Below, piece by piece: positions 34,946-43,186 of a stretch of 64,000 bases of DNA. The stretch comes from Patescibacteria group bacterium (GTDB taxonomy: Bacteria > Patescibacteriota > Patescibacteriia > 2-12-FULL-60-25). The DNA lies in NCBI GenBank assembly GCA_018061025.1, contig JAGOUY010000002.1, forward strand, positions 62,001 through 126,000, written 5' to 3'. The translations under genes were made by a program, and so were the position numbers. Position 1 is the stretch's first letter; each line of letters begins with the position of its first letter. The notes beneath the pieces are model-generated. The model was given only the letters and a program-made list of their open reading frames with translations, searched no databases and was not told where the DNA came from.

Positions 34946-34985
34946 TAGTATACTCGATACCCGATTCTCGATACCCGATACTTTC
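34946..34985. repeat. CTCGATACCC-type intergenic repeat
   Basis: ATACTCGATACCCGAT, TCTCGATACCCGAT and ACTTTC units run head to tail between truB and the HAD gene. A similar run (ATACTCGATACGCGATAC) lies at about 2475-2500 next to secF. It provides the pyrimidine-rich stretch before the HAD start codon. Confidence 0.65.
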
Positions 34986-34988
34986 TTT

Positions 34989-35801
34989 ATGAAACTCCTC
35001 ATCACCGACATCGACGGCTCACTCCTTCCCTTCGGACAAAGCGAGATTTCCCCCGCTCTAATTGAGTTTTTTCACGGTCTAGATCCATCACAGGTACGCG
35101 TTACCTTCGCAACCGGTAAACCCTTTTCCCGCGCCCTGCCACTTGCTCAAGCCCTCAACATCACAACCCCTCTCATCTGTGCCAATGGGGCTCTCGTTAA
35201 AGATCCCGTCACCAAGGAGGTCCTTGCCTGCGAGCCCATCGAAACATCTATCGCTACAGGAATCATCGAACTCCTCGCTGCCGACCCACGTTGCCAACTC
35301 TACCCCGAAGTAAAGGACACCCTTTTTTATGTACAAAATTCCCACATTCCGTTTGACGCCTGGCGTCATCGTCGACCCGGCTGGATCGAACCCACGCCTT
35401 ACGATCCCTCTAAAGACATGATGGGACAGATGGGAGGCTCGCCTCACAAAATTGCCGTCAGCACCTCCCCGAGCGATCGAGACACCATCGAAGCCCTCAT
35501 CCAAAACAAGTTTGGAGACCAGGTACACATCTTTCATCCAAAACCAGACATTATCGACATCACCTCAAAAAACGTGGATAAAGGCACCGCCGCCCTGTCG
35601 TTAGCCAAACTCTTCGGGATTCCTCGTGAAGACATTATCGTCGTAGGCGATGAATTGAATGATCTCTCTCTGTTTGAGATCGCCGGCACCAAGCTTGCCC
35701 GCGAACACGCTCCTCAAGCACTTCTCGATCAAGCGGATCAGATCGTGGCTACAGGCGATACTCCGCTCATTTTAGCCTTGAAACAGACACTCAAGAGCTA
35801 A
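34989..35801 (+). CDS. HAD-superfamily hydrolase (Cof/SPP-like phosphatase)
   Basis: 270 residues from the ATG at 34989; the longer frame overlaps truB out of phase. Motif I is TDIDGSLL (Asp7, Asp9), motif II is in VTFATGKPFS, and motif IV is VVGDELNDLSLFEIAG. The insertion between motifs fits the Cof type (cap C2). Likely a small-molecule sugar-phosphate phosphatase; substrate not assignable. Confidence 0.88.
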   Translation: MKLLITDIDGSLLPFGQSEISPALIEFFHGLDPSQVRVTFATGKPFSRALPLAQALNITTPLICANGALVKDPVTKEVLACEPIETSIATGIIELLAADPRCQLYPEVKDTLFYVQNSHIPFDAWRHRRPGWIEPTPYDPSKDMMGQMGGSPHKIAVSTSPSDRDTIEALIQNKFGDQVHIFHPKPDIIDITSKNVDKGTAALSLAKLFGIPREDIIVVGDELNDLSLFEIAGTKLAREHAPQALLDQADQIVATGDTPLILALKQTLKS

Positions 35802-35808
35802 AAATCGC

Positions 35809-35837
35809 TAGACAACGGCCATACAAGCTGCTAAGCT
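35809..35837 (+). promoter_or_regulatory. Weak putative promoter of rny
   Basis: TAGACA at 35809-35814, 17-bp spacer, TAAGCT at 35832-35837. Both hexamers are only moderate matches. It would give a leader of about 170 nt. Confidence 0.3.
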
Positions 35838-36013
35838 GCCTACGTCAATTCTCATTTATCCGCTCCGGTCTGAACCGCCTGTCACGCCCGTTCCACCCCT
35901 CTCCCTTGATTTCTCGTTGATAGTTAGGCCAAAAAGAATAGTTCGACCTGTCACGAATTCCAATCGAAGCGTGCAATCTGACGTAGACATCCGCAGCCGG
36001 ACGCCTTTGTATT
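35838..36013 (+). other. Long leader of rny with end-pairing
   Basis: CTACGTCA (35840-35847) and TGACGTAG (35979-35986) are complementary and enclose about 130 nt that also contains CCTGTCACG twice and a small TCCG-cagc-CGGA hairpin near 35990. This may be a folded 5' leader, or an independent RNA. No known class is recognised. Confidence 0.4.
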
Positions 36014-37588
36014 ATGTATTATTTGTTGGCCGTTATTGCCCTCTTGGCAGGGACAATCGCGGGCTATTATTTTGGCAATAAGTCACGCCAAGTCGAGGAC
36101 GAAAAACGCCTCGCCGAAGTCACTAAACACAGCGACGCCGTCGTAAAAAACGCCGAAGAACGTACCCGCCTCGCTGATGAAAAGATGCGCGAAGCCGACC
36201 GTAAGCATGAGGAGGTTTTGCAGAAAGCCAAAGAAAAAGCCATCAAGATCCTAGAAGAAGCACGCCTCGAAGAGAAGCGTGCGCTTGAAGATGTTAAACA
36301 ACAACAGCTGAGTCTCGTTGAACGCGAAGGTGAATTTAGCAAGAAATTGTTAGAAATCGACGCCACTAAAGCCGCTGCCGAACAAACCAAAGCAGAAGCC
36401 GCTGCAACCAAAGAAGCGGTAGAGATGCTGATGCAACAAGAAATGGCTAAGCTCCAAGAAATCGCCACCTTAAGTAAAGATCAAGCCTTGGAACGCTTGA
36501 TGAATCTTGTCGAAGAACAAAACCAAGAGTCACTCATGAGCCGCATGCAAAAGCTCGATAAGATGGCCGCTGATGAGATTGACCGCAAAGCCAAAAACAT
36601 CATTGCCATTGCGATCCAACGCCAAGCCTCTTCGCACGTCACAGAAACGACGACGACCTACGTAGAAATTCCAACCGAGGAAATGAAAGGCCGCATCATC
36701 GGTCGCGAAGGGCGCAACATTAAGGCCATTGAATTATTGACCGGTTGCGAACTTATTATCGACGACACGCCTGGGATGGTCACCATTTCTGGCTTCTCCC
36801 CGATCCGTCGCCAAGTCACGAAGCGCGCCTTAGAAAAACTCATCGCCGACGGCCGCATCCACCCAGGCCGCATCGAAGAAACCATCGACGAAGCCAAGCG
36901 CGAACTCTCCCTCGATATTAAAAAGGCTGGAGAAGACGCCCTCTACCAACTTGGCATCTCCATGGCTGGCATTGATCCAAAACTCATCCAAATCTTGGGA
37001 CGCCTCAAATATCGCACAAGTTACGGACAAAACGCCCTACTGCACTCCATGGAGGTTTCCAACCTTGCGACACTGATCGGAGAAGAACTTGGGGCAGATG
37101 TGATGGTCTGTAAAAAAGGCGGGCTCTTCCACGACATTGGCAAAGCCGTTGACCACGACATGCAAGGCTCACATCCAGAACTCGGTTACCAAATCATGAA
37201 AAAGTTTGGCTTCCCGGAAGAACTTTGCTATCAATCCATCGGTCACCATGAAGATAAGCCTAAGACCCTGGAGGCGATCATCGTGAAAGCGGCCGACGCG
37301 ATCTCAGGCGCACGCCCTGGAGCCCGTAAAGACTCGCTCGAATTCTACGTAAAACGATTACAAGAGCTCGAAGCCGCCGCTTCATCCTTCACGGGCGTCG
37401 AAAAAGTCTACGCCATCCAAGCTGGGCGCGAAATCCGCGTCTTCGTCAACCCCAAAGCCATGGATGACTTTGGAGCGACAAAACTCGCCCGCGACATCGC
37501 CAACAAGATCGAATCAGAACTCAAATATCCCGGCGAAGTCCGCGTGACGCTCATCCGCGAAACACGCGTCATCGAATACGCTCGATAA
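36014..37588 (+). CDS. rny: Ribonuclease Y
   Basis: 524 residues. An N-terminal membrane helix (about 1-22), a long charged coiled coil (about 28-200), a KH domain (GRIIGREGRNIKAIE), and an HD domain with HDIGKAVDHDMQGSH follow in the usual order. It is the membrane-anchored endonuclease that starts mRNA decay in bacteria lacking RNase E. Full length, no SD, and a pyrimidine-rich leader precede the start. Confidence 0.96.
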   Translation: MYYLLAVIALLAGTIAGYYFGNKSRQVEDEKRLAEVTKHSDAVVKNAEERTRLADEKMREADRKHEEVLQKAKEKAIKILEEARLEEKRALEDVKQQQLSLVEREGEFSKKLLEIDATKAAAEQTKAEAAATKEAVEMLMQQEMAKLQEIATLSKDQALERLMNLVEEQNQESLMSRMQKLDKMAADEIDRKAKNIIAIAIQRQASSHVTETTTTYVEIPTEEMKGRIIGREGRNIKAIELLTGCELIIDDTPGMVTISGFSPIRRQVTKRALEKLIADGRIHPGRIEETIDEAKRELSLDIKKAGEDALYQLGISMAGIDPKLIQILGRLKYRTSYGQNALLHSMEVSNLATLIGEELGADVMVCKKGGLFHDIGKAVDHDMQGSHPELGYQIMKKFGFPEELCYQSIGHHEDKPKTLEAIIVKAADAISGARPGARKDSLEFYVKRLQELEAAASSFTGVEKVYAIQAGREIRVFVNPKAMDDFGATKLARDIANKIESELKYPGEVRVTLIRETRVIEYAR

Positions 37589-37599
37589 AAAAACAGATG

Positions 37600-37632
37600 C
37601 CCCGCTAATGCATATGCAAAGGCGGGGTTTTT
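37600..37632 (+). terminator. Terminator of rny
   Basis: CCCCGC (37600-37605) pairs with GCGGGG (37622-37627), with a GCATATGC palindrome in the loop, followed by TTTTT. Confidence 0.88.
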
Positions 37633-37656
37633 GATAAGAAAAAAGGACGAACACGC

Positions 37657-38235
37657 TTAGAGTAGGTAGATTCCAGCCGACTTAAGTCGCATCCTCATCG
37701 TCTTGGCGAGGCAAACCGGGAACGCATGCTCAAGCAATGCTTCATACGTCATGAACGGCTGCGTAGGAGCGGAAAAGTACTTCGTAACAGACAGTACCCT
37801 ATCACGCACAAGCAGGCATGCAACCAACGAAGAATGATAGCGATCCATCTCCAGGTACGCACACGCGTCCCCATCCGGATTCAGGACCAACGGATGCACA
37901 CACCTCTCCAAAAGAGGCATATGAGACCGATTCTTCACGATCCCGATATCGAATCCTTTTTCGGAAAGGTCATCTCCCGGGGAGATGGTGATCACGAAAT
38001 GAATCCGCCATACACATGCCAAGGTATACCAGAACGGATCAACGCCTCCCTCGCGAACAACAAGGGTAAGAACATAGCCCTGTTCACGCACCGCTTCCAA
38101 CAAGATGGAGAAAAAAGCCCTCGCACAAGGATCAGCTCCCACAACACCGACCATCATGACATCGCCATCCATCAAGAACGTCGGAACGTCCTTGCCCTGA
38201 GGAACCGTAAGGCTTGGATTTTTCCAAAGACGCAT
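37657..38235 (-). CDS. Orphan protein of unknown function with strong SD
   Basis: 192 residues from the ATG at 38235, which has AGGAGG ending 5 bases upstream; the frame is open further upstream but lacks this signal. The protein is a mixed alpha/beta fold with VMMVGVVGADPCARAFF, VLTLVVREGGVDPFW and IHFVITISPGDDLSEK, and three central Cys. No family recognised. Strong SD and an own promoter set it apart from the neighbouring core genes. No signal peptide. Confidence 0.75.
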   Translation of the reverse strand: MRLWKNPSLTVPQGKDVPTFLMDGDVMMVGVVGADPCARAFFSILLEAVREQGYVLTLVVREGGVDPFWYTLACVWRIHFVITISPGDDLSEKGFDIGIVKNRSHMPLLERCVHPLVLNPDGDACAYLEMDRYHSSLVACLLVRDRVLSVTKYFSAPTQPFMTYEALLEHAFPVCLAKTMRMRLKSAGIYLL

Positions 38236-38257
38236 CTCCGCCTCCTTCCTGGAACGG

Positions 38258-38286
38258 TATCTACCAAAAAAACGTATAAAGTGCAA
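38258..38286 (-). promoter_or_regulatory. Putative promoter of the 37657-38235 orphan
   Basis: On the minus strand TTGCAC (38286-38281), 17-bp spacer, TAGATA (38263-38258). The -10 is a weak match. The start would be about 16 nt upstream of the ATG. Confidence 0.4.
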
Positions 38287-38339
38287 CTCCACCCCTTTAA
38301 TAAATGAACTGCCGCGAAGATACCAAAACAGACCAAGAT

Positions 38340-38368
38340 TTGCCTCAATCTTGAGAAAAAGCTATGAT
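38340..38368 (+). promoter_or_regulatory. Promoter of the HU gene
   Basis: TTGCCT at 38340-38345, 17-bp spacer, TATGAT at 38363-38368. It would give a leader of about 30 nt that is T-rich and lacks SD. Confidence 0.55.
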
Positions 38369-38404
38369 ACGGGCACGAAATTATTTTTGTTATTTTCTCT
38401 TTGT

Positions 38405-38728
38405 ATGAACACTGTCAACAAAGCCGAGCTCATTAACCAAATCTCCGAAAAAGTAGGGGTAAGCAAGAAACAGGCCGAAGACATGATCGAGGCCTTTGTC
38501 AGCATCGTGACCAACACCTTAAAAAACGGAAACGAGGTCACTATTGCAGGCTTCGGCGCCTTCATGGCCAAAACTCGCGCCCCTCGTATGGGAGTCAACC
38601 CCCAATCCCCTGACCAAAAGATTCAAATCCCAGCCGTCACGGTTCCAAAATTCAAAGCCGGCAAAGGCCTCAAGGACGCCCTCAAACACACGGGCTTACC
38701 TCCAGCCGCAGCTCCAGCCGCCGTTTAA
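38405..38728 (+). CDS. HU-family DNA-binding protein
   Basis: 107 residues from the ATG at 38405 (MNTVNKAELINQ). Family features are helices with VGVSKKQAEDMIEAF, GNEVTIAGFGAFMAKTRAPRMG and the arm region NPQSPDQKIQIPA, then VPKFKAGKGLKDAL. The C-terminal 14 residues are an Ala/Pro extension. HU bends and compacts DNA. Confidence 0.95.
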   Translation: MNTVNKAELINQISEKVGVSKKQAEDMIEAFVSIVTNTLKNGNEVTIAGFGAFMAKTRAPRMGVNPQSPDQKIQIPAVTVPKFKAGKGLKDALKHTGLPPAAAPAAV

Positions 38729-38743
38729 CCAAAACCCAAAGAC

Positions 38744-38777
38744 ATAAAAGAACGGACGTTACTGTCCGTTCTTTTAT
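38744..38777. terminator. Bidirectional terminator between HU and proS
   Basis: A perfect 14-bp inverted repeat (38744-38757 / 38764-38777, core AAAAGAACGGAC) with a 6-base loop and A/T flanks serves the two convergent genes. Confidence 0.9.
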
Positions 38778-38794
38778 ATTTGCAGAGCGAGAAC

Positions 38795-40063
38795 TTAGAG
38801 CCAACCCGCGACACCCTCCTTCACATCTTCTAATTTTATCAACTTCATTTCTTGCCCCTTTCTCTCCTTCCATTCAACAGATTCCTCCTTCAACGTCTTC
38901 TCAGACACGACTAAACGCAGAGGCAATCCAAGCAAATCCGCATCGGCAAACTTCTCCCCTGGTGAGGCATCCGCACGGTCATCCCAAAGCACCTCTGCTC
39001 CTTGCGCCCGCAACTCTTCATATAAACTCAAGGCCGTTTCCTGAATCCGTGCTTGCATCGCTTCATCCTTGGAACGTAACGAGACCAGCTGAATATGATA
39101 CGGAGCAACACTCTTCGGCCAAATAATCCCGCGTTCATCGTGACAGGCTTCTACAATCGTTCCGACCAGACGCGTGACGCCAATCCCATAACACCCCATC
39201 ACCACCTGCTGACGCACGCCTTTGTCATCCGTAACCGCTAAATCAAAAGCCTCTGCAAATTTACTCCCTAAGTCAAAAATATTCCCCACCTCAACTCCTT
39301 TTTGCCACGTCAATTGCTCATTTGGAAATTCTGGACATGCATCCCCTTCTTTCAACGTCGCAACTTCACTATTCTGTCCATACATCCAAGAAGGCGAGGT
39401 TAAAATCGTATCTTCTCCTGCCTCTGTCAGAACTTGAAACTCATGTGAGAATTTCTTGGTAAATGATCCGCCGGATGCCTCCACAACCTTCACGTTCAAC
39501 CCACAACGTAAAAACACGCGCAGATATGCTTCTAACGCCTGCTTATAAAACACTTCCAAATCGGCTTGTGAGGTATGAAAGGAATACAAATCCTTCATCC
39601 CAAATTCACGTCCACGTAAGACGCCGGACTTGGCACGCAATTCATCACGAAACTTTGTTTGTAACTGATAGACCGCCAAGGGCAAGTCCTTATACGAAGA
39701 CACAAATGCCTTAACAAGCGGCGTCACAATCTCCTCATGCGTAGGCCCGAGAGCGTACTCCTTCTTGGTCTGGCTCGGAATCTTAAACAACACATCAACC
39801 GCGTCCCAACGCTCGGTCTGTAACCAGTTTTCTTTTGGCTGTAAGCCAGCCATAAGGATCTCCTGCGCGCCTAAAGCATCCATTTCCTCGCGAATAATCG
39901 CCTCAACCTTACGCAACACCCGCAACCCTAACGGCAGCCAAGAATACACACCCGCCATTTCTTGATGCACAAACCCACCCTGAACAAGGTATTTAGCATT
40001 CACGGAATCCGCATCATGAGGCACCGCCTTAGACGTCTTGGTAAACAAACGAGAAATACGCAT
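38795..40063 (-). CDS. proS: Prolyl-tRNA synthetase, short form without editing domain
   Basis: 422 residues from the ATG at 40063 (MRISRLFTKT). Class II motifs include GVYSWLPLGLRVLRKVEAIIREEMD, KFRDELRAKSGVLRGREFGMKDLYSFH, and motif 3-like GCYGIGVTRLVGTIVE, followed by the anticodon-binding domain. The roughly 180-residue INS editing domain of bacterial-type ProRS is missing between motifs 2 and 3. The bacterial core with no editing insertion resembles the alphaproteobacterial form. It may accept mischarging or rely on a separate deacylase. Confidence 0.94.
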   Translation of the reverse strand: MRISRLFTKTSKAVPHDADSVNAKYLVQGGFVHQEMAGVYSWLPLGLRVLRKVEAIIREEMDALGAQEILMAGLQPKENWLQTERWDAVDVLFKIPSQTKKEYALGPTHEEIVTPLVKAFVSSYKDLPLAVYQLQTKFRDELRAKSGVLRGREFGMKDLYSFHTSQADLEVFYKQALEAYLRVFLRCGLNVKVVEASGGSFTKKFSHEFQVLTEAGEDTILTSPSWMYGQNSEVATLKEGDACPEFPNEQLTWQKGVEVGNIFDLGSKFAEAFDLAVTDDKGVRQQVVMGCYGIGVTRLVGTIVEACHDERGIIWPKSVAPYHIQLVSLRSKDEAMQARIQETALSLYEELRAQGAEVLWDDRADASPGEKFADADLLGLPLRLVVSEKTLKEESVEWKERKGQEMKLIKLEDVKEGVAGWL

Positions 40064-40184
40064 AGAATATAGAAAACTAGAGTACCTGAGAGATGGATTC
40101 GAGGGAAGTCCCCCTAAAAACAAAAGGAGCTGACACACAGGAAATCCTGAGAATCAGCAGAAGGGGGAAAAGCGAAAATACGGA

Positions 40185-40349
40185 CTAACGCGTGCGACGG
40201 GGGGTAGACTTGTCACGAGGGGGGCGGCGAATCGGAGGACCGCCAGCGCAGGGGATCCTCTTAAGACCCTCGTCACGATCCTGGCTCCGCAGGGCACTAT
40301 CGACCTGAGCCATGACAGGAACGACGCCATTGGGATCAACTCGGTACAT
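40185..40349 (-). CDS. Micro-gene for a 54-residue basic peptide with strong SD
   Basis: The ATG at 40349 follows GGAGGTGAGGAG in the minus strand, an excellent SD. The frame runs 54 residues (MYRVDPNGVV...) to a TAG at 40185. The second half is rich in Arg and Pro (GGPPIRRPPRDKS) and ends RRTR. It sits between alkD-like and proS on the same strand. No family recognised. It belongs to the SD-led orphan group. Confidence 0.55.
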   Translation of the reverse strand: MYRVDPNGVVPVMAQVDSALRSQDRDEGLKRIPCAGGPPIRRPPRDKSTPRRTR

Positions 40350-40441
40350 CAGAGAAACTCCTCACCTCCTCATAACGCCCTATCGCGCAGGAGGCCCTAG
40401 GACGGTAACAAGCCTCTCCATAAAAAACAACTCTCCCTCCT

Positions 40442-41161
40442 TCAAATCCCTCCTTTCAGATAAGCCCTCCGTTTCACTTCCGGCAACCGTTCAATCGCAT
40501 AGCGCAACATCGTTCGCGGCATACGTTGATAATGCATCTTCAAAAACACCTCCAGTTCCTTCTCAGAACAGCGCTTCCCCGCTTCCCGCAACATCCATCC
40601 GACAGCTTTATGAATCAAGTCATGCGAATCAGCTAAGAGTAATTTCGCGATGCGAAATGTTATCTCAGGTTGCCCGTGGCAAATAAAATAAAACGTCGCC
40701 ACGATCGCGATCCGTCGTTCCCAAAGATTCTTTGAACCAGCGAGTTTTTCTAACAAATTACTGGGTTCTTCGTACACATACGCGCCAACGATGTGGTACG
40801 CGCTCGTATCTACAAGATCCCAATTATTCACACACCCTTGATGCGCAAGCGACAGATACACATGCAAAATCTTCTTCCTCTCCTCCATGATCTTCGCGCG
40901 TTGAAACTGTCCCACCAAAATCAAAAGCCCTAATAACCGATCTTCATGCAAGGCGCTCTCCACCAAGACCTGAATCTCTTTCAAGGACATGTCTCGATAC
41001 GCTCGCGCCACCTTCCGCGTCTGAGGCACCGTTACACCTAAAAACTGATCCCCATCCCCATATTCCCCCACGCCAGTCTTAAAAAACCGCTGCGAGATTT
41101 CCGCCCTAATAGGACTCGCAAGGGTTCGTAAGGCGATTTGAGCGGGTAGAAGAGAGGACAT
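40442..41161 (-). CDS. AlkD-like DNA alkylation repair protein
   Basis: 239 residues of HEAT-like helical repeats with the family signature VNNWDLVDTSAYHIVG (Asp in the DNA pocket) and LLADSHDLIHKAVGWMLREAGKR. AlkD-type glycosylases remove alkylated bases without flipping them. The C-terminus shows MPRTMLRYAIERLP as in the family. Start is the ATG at 41161. Confidence 0.92.
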   Translation of the reverse strand: MSSLLPAQIALRTLASPIRAEISQRFFKTGVGEYGDGDQFLGVTVPQTRKVARAYRDMSLKEIQVLVESALHEDRLLGLLILVGQFQRAKIMEERKKILHVYLSLAHQGCVNNWDLVDTSAYHIVGAYVYEEPSNLLEKLAGSKNLWERRIAIVATFYFICHGQPEITFRIAKLLLADSHDLIHKAVGWMLREAGKRCSEKELEVFLKMHYQRMPRTMLRYAIERLPEVKRRAYLKGGI

Positions 41162-41171
41162 ATTTTTGGCT

Positions 41172-41246
41172 CGTCATCCTTAAGATAAAGCACTGCAGCC
41201 CTCCTGTCATTCCCGCGAAGGCGGGAACCCAGCCCCGAGGATCCGA
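41172..41246. repeat. Dispersed palindromic repeats upstream of the ZIP gene
   Basis: CGTCATCCTTAAG, then a GTCATTCCCGCGAAGGCGGGAA hairpin-type unit (41206-41227), then CCGAGGATCC. The first and last words recur at 26900-26966, and the hairpin has a degenerate partner at 9568-9600. It looks like a composite of at least two repeat families. Confidence 0.7.
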
Positions 41247-41275
41247 TTGACGATTCTCACAACCTATTCTAAAGT
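41247..41275 (+). promoter_or_regulatory. Promoter of the ZIP transporter
   Basis: TTGACG at 41247-41252, exact 17-bp spacer, TAAAGT at 41270-41275. The start site would fall near 41282, inside the palindrome that follows. Confidence 0.6.
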
Positions 41276-41297
41276 AAATGCAGTTGCAATGCATTTA
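41275..41297. promoter_or_regulatory. Perfect palindrome over the ZIP gene start site, metal-regulator operator candidate
   Basis: TAAATGCA (41275-41282) and TGCATTTA (41290-41297) form perfect 8-bp arms around a 7-bp centre. It overlaps the end of the -10 element and the predicted +1. Placement and shape fit repression by a Fur/Zur- or ArsR-type dimer controlling metal uptake. The ATG at 41289 lies inside it, so the ATG at 41301 is a better start. Confidence 0.62.
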
Positions 41298-41300
41298 TAT

Positions 41301-42086
41301 ATGGATATCTCCCTGACCCCCATCCTCCTCTCTGCCCTCCCCATGCTCTCGGTCCTGGCCGGAGGCATGGTGGTGTATAAATGGAAAAAAGACCTCCACC
41401 CCCTTCTTTCCCTCTCCGGAGGCATCCTGCTTGGCGTCGCCTTCCTTGATCTTCTACCAGAAGCGATCGAACACAGCCTCGAAGAAGGCGGCTCACTTAC
41501 CACCCCATTTGCGGTCACCTTGGGTGCCATTATCCTCTTCCACATTTTAGACAAAGCCTTCTCATTCCACGCCCACCATCAGCATGCGGATGAGGAAGCT
41601 CATGCCCATCCCGAAGAACACTGCCATAACGATACACACACCCATACACGCACCTACATCCGTGCGGGGAGCATCATCCTGCACAGCTTCCTCGACGGGA
41701 TCGCCATCGGGGCAAGTTTCGCGGCGGATGAACGGCTCGGAATGCTCGTGCTCCTCGCAGTCGTATTGCATTCATTTGCCGATGGCATGAGTACGGTGAC
41801 ATTTTTAAAACTCGGCCTTGGCCACAAACACAAAAGCACCCTCCCCATCTTGGGATTAGGCGCTCTCGCTCCCTTTATCGGCTCGTTTGTCGGATTCCGC
41901 CTCGGCTTAGATACGCACGCGATCGTTCTTCTGTTAGCCGCCTTCGCCGGCTTCTTCATCTTCCTCTCCCTCTCCGAACTCCTCCCCCAAGCCCACAGCG
42001 GCCGCATGTCAAAAACCTCAGGCGTAGCGTTGACGCTCATTGGAATCGCGCTCGTGGCCTTCATCAGCATGTTCGCGCATGGATAA
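41301..42086 (+). CDS. ZIP-family divalent metal transporter
   Basis: 261 residues from the ATG at 41301. About eight membrane helices, a His-rich cytoplasmic loop (HAHHQHADEEAHAHPEEH, then HNDTHTHTR) and the metal-pore motifs LHSFLDGIAIGASFA and LHSFADGMS in helices 4 and 5 are diagnostic. ZIP proteins bring Zn or Fe/Mn into the cytoplasm. Single gene with its own regulated-looking promoter. Confidence 0.93.
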   Translation: MDISLTPILLSALPMLSVLAGGMVVYKWKKDLHPLLSLSGGILLGVAFLDLLPEAIEHSLEEGGSLTTPFAVTLGAIILFHILDKAFSFHAHHQHADEEAHAHPEEHCHNDTHTHTRTYIRAGSIILHSFLDGIAIGASFAADERLGMLVLLAVVLHSFADGMSTVTFLKLGLGHKHKSTLPILGLGALAPFIGSFVGFRLGLDTHAIVLLLAAFAGFFIFLSLSELLPQAHSGRMSKTSGVALTLIGIALVAFISMFAHG

Positions 42087-42125
42087 TAGTTTATTATGAG
42101 GTGGGTATTGGTAAAAATGCAAAAG

Positions 42126-43139
42126 TTAATCAGGTCGCTTAAATTCTAAAAGCTGATTTTGCGTTTTTCTATATCTGGGATCAGTAAGGAGATGAGACAC
42201 CATTTCTGGATGACCTTGTATACATGCATCTCGGATATCTTTTCGCAGTCCAATGATACCTTTCTCGGAAATACTTATAGCGCCTCTCCAAGCAGTTGAA
42301 CGATTTCGTGGCGACTCTGCATAAATCTCTGAAAGTCTCTGCTCGTATTCTGGAGTTCCATCCTCAAGCTCTCTCGCAACCCAGCCCTTAAATTCACAAG
42401 AAGACTCAGGATGCTGAGCGAGGTATTTCTCAAGAAAAAGTCCTGTAAAATAAGCCGTCTCTTCTGAAGTCTCCTCTGCGGATTGAAATTGATCATTCAA
42501 AAATCTAATAATCCTCTCATTCCCAGACATCTTCGGATCACTGTCGCTTAATGAGTGGATATCAAAAAGACGAAACTTTTTTTGCGCTACATCATACATG
42601 ACATTTTGCCCACCCATAAAATCTGCATCATGAAGCTTAAACGGTGATGTAGCCAATTCTTCCAAGATCTCCATCGCATCATCGACCAATTGGTCCAAGT
42701 GCTTAGGATCTTCACGTAAAAAAGCCTGGTACGGCTTAAGCTCTAACCCATTAAGTCTTTCTATCACAACAATTTCCTCCTCTTCAAGAAAAATCTTCGG
42801 CAAGAGCTTTTGCAAAATTGGGTGAGCAAGTTGCTGCTCCAACATATGCCGACCATCATTCTTACACACCACTTCAATCTTTTCACCCGTTTCATCCTTT
42901 ACCTCTAAGATACAGACCGTTTGTTGCTTCCCGGTACGAAAGGTTGGTTTAATACGATAACGAAGGTCTTCATGGAGAGATACGGTAGACTCCGTAGATA
43001 CATCGTCGCCTCTTTCACGACTAGCTTCTTGATAAGCAATTCTCACTAATGATCGAAACGCTATCTCATGACGCTTAATAAAACGATCCGTGCGTTCAAC
43101 TTCGGATAAAGACTCTACTCGCTCAGGTTGCTCAGACAT
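42126..43139 (-). CDS. Divergent protein-kinase-fold protein
   Basis: 337 residues. A catalytic-loop-like KLHDADFMGGQNVMYD (His170, Asp172, Asn179) and a following LFDIHS (Asp193) match the HxD...N and D-x-G positions of kinase folds. VVCKND near residue 93 could supply the ATP Lys, and VVIERLNGLELKPY resembles the hinge. The glycine-rich loop is not evident. The C-terminal 140 residues are helical and unassigned. It may phosphorylate a small molecule or protein; this is structural inference from motifs. Confidence 0.62.
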   Translation of the reverse strand: MSEQPERVESLSEVERTDRFIKRHEIAFRSLVRIAYQEASRERGDDVSTESTVSLHEDLRYRIKPTFRTGKQQTVCILEVKDETGEKIEVVCKNDGRHMLEQQLAHPILQKLLPKIFLEEEEIVVIERLNGLELKPYQAFLREDPKHLDQLVDDAMEILEELATSPFKLHDADFMGGQNVMYDVAQKKFRLFDIHSLSDSDPKMSGNERIIRFLNDQFQSAEETSEETAYFTGLFLEKYLAQHPESSCEFKGWVARELEDGTPEYEQRLSEIYAESPRNRSTAWRGAISISEKGIIGLRKDIRDACIQGHPEMVSHLLTDPRYRKTQNQLLEFKRPD

Positions 43140-43186
43140 ACATTAGGATGATAAAACTCATTGACAAACAGCCTCCTTTTCTCTAT

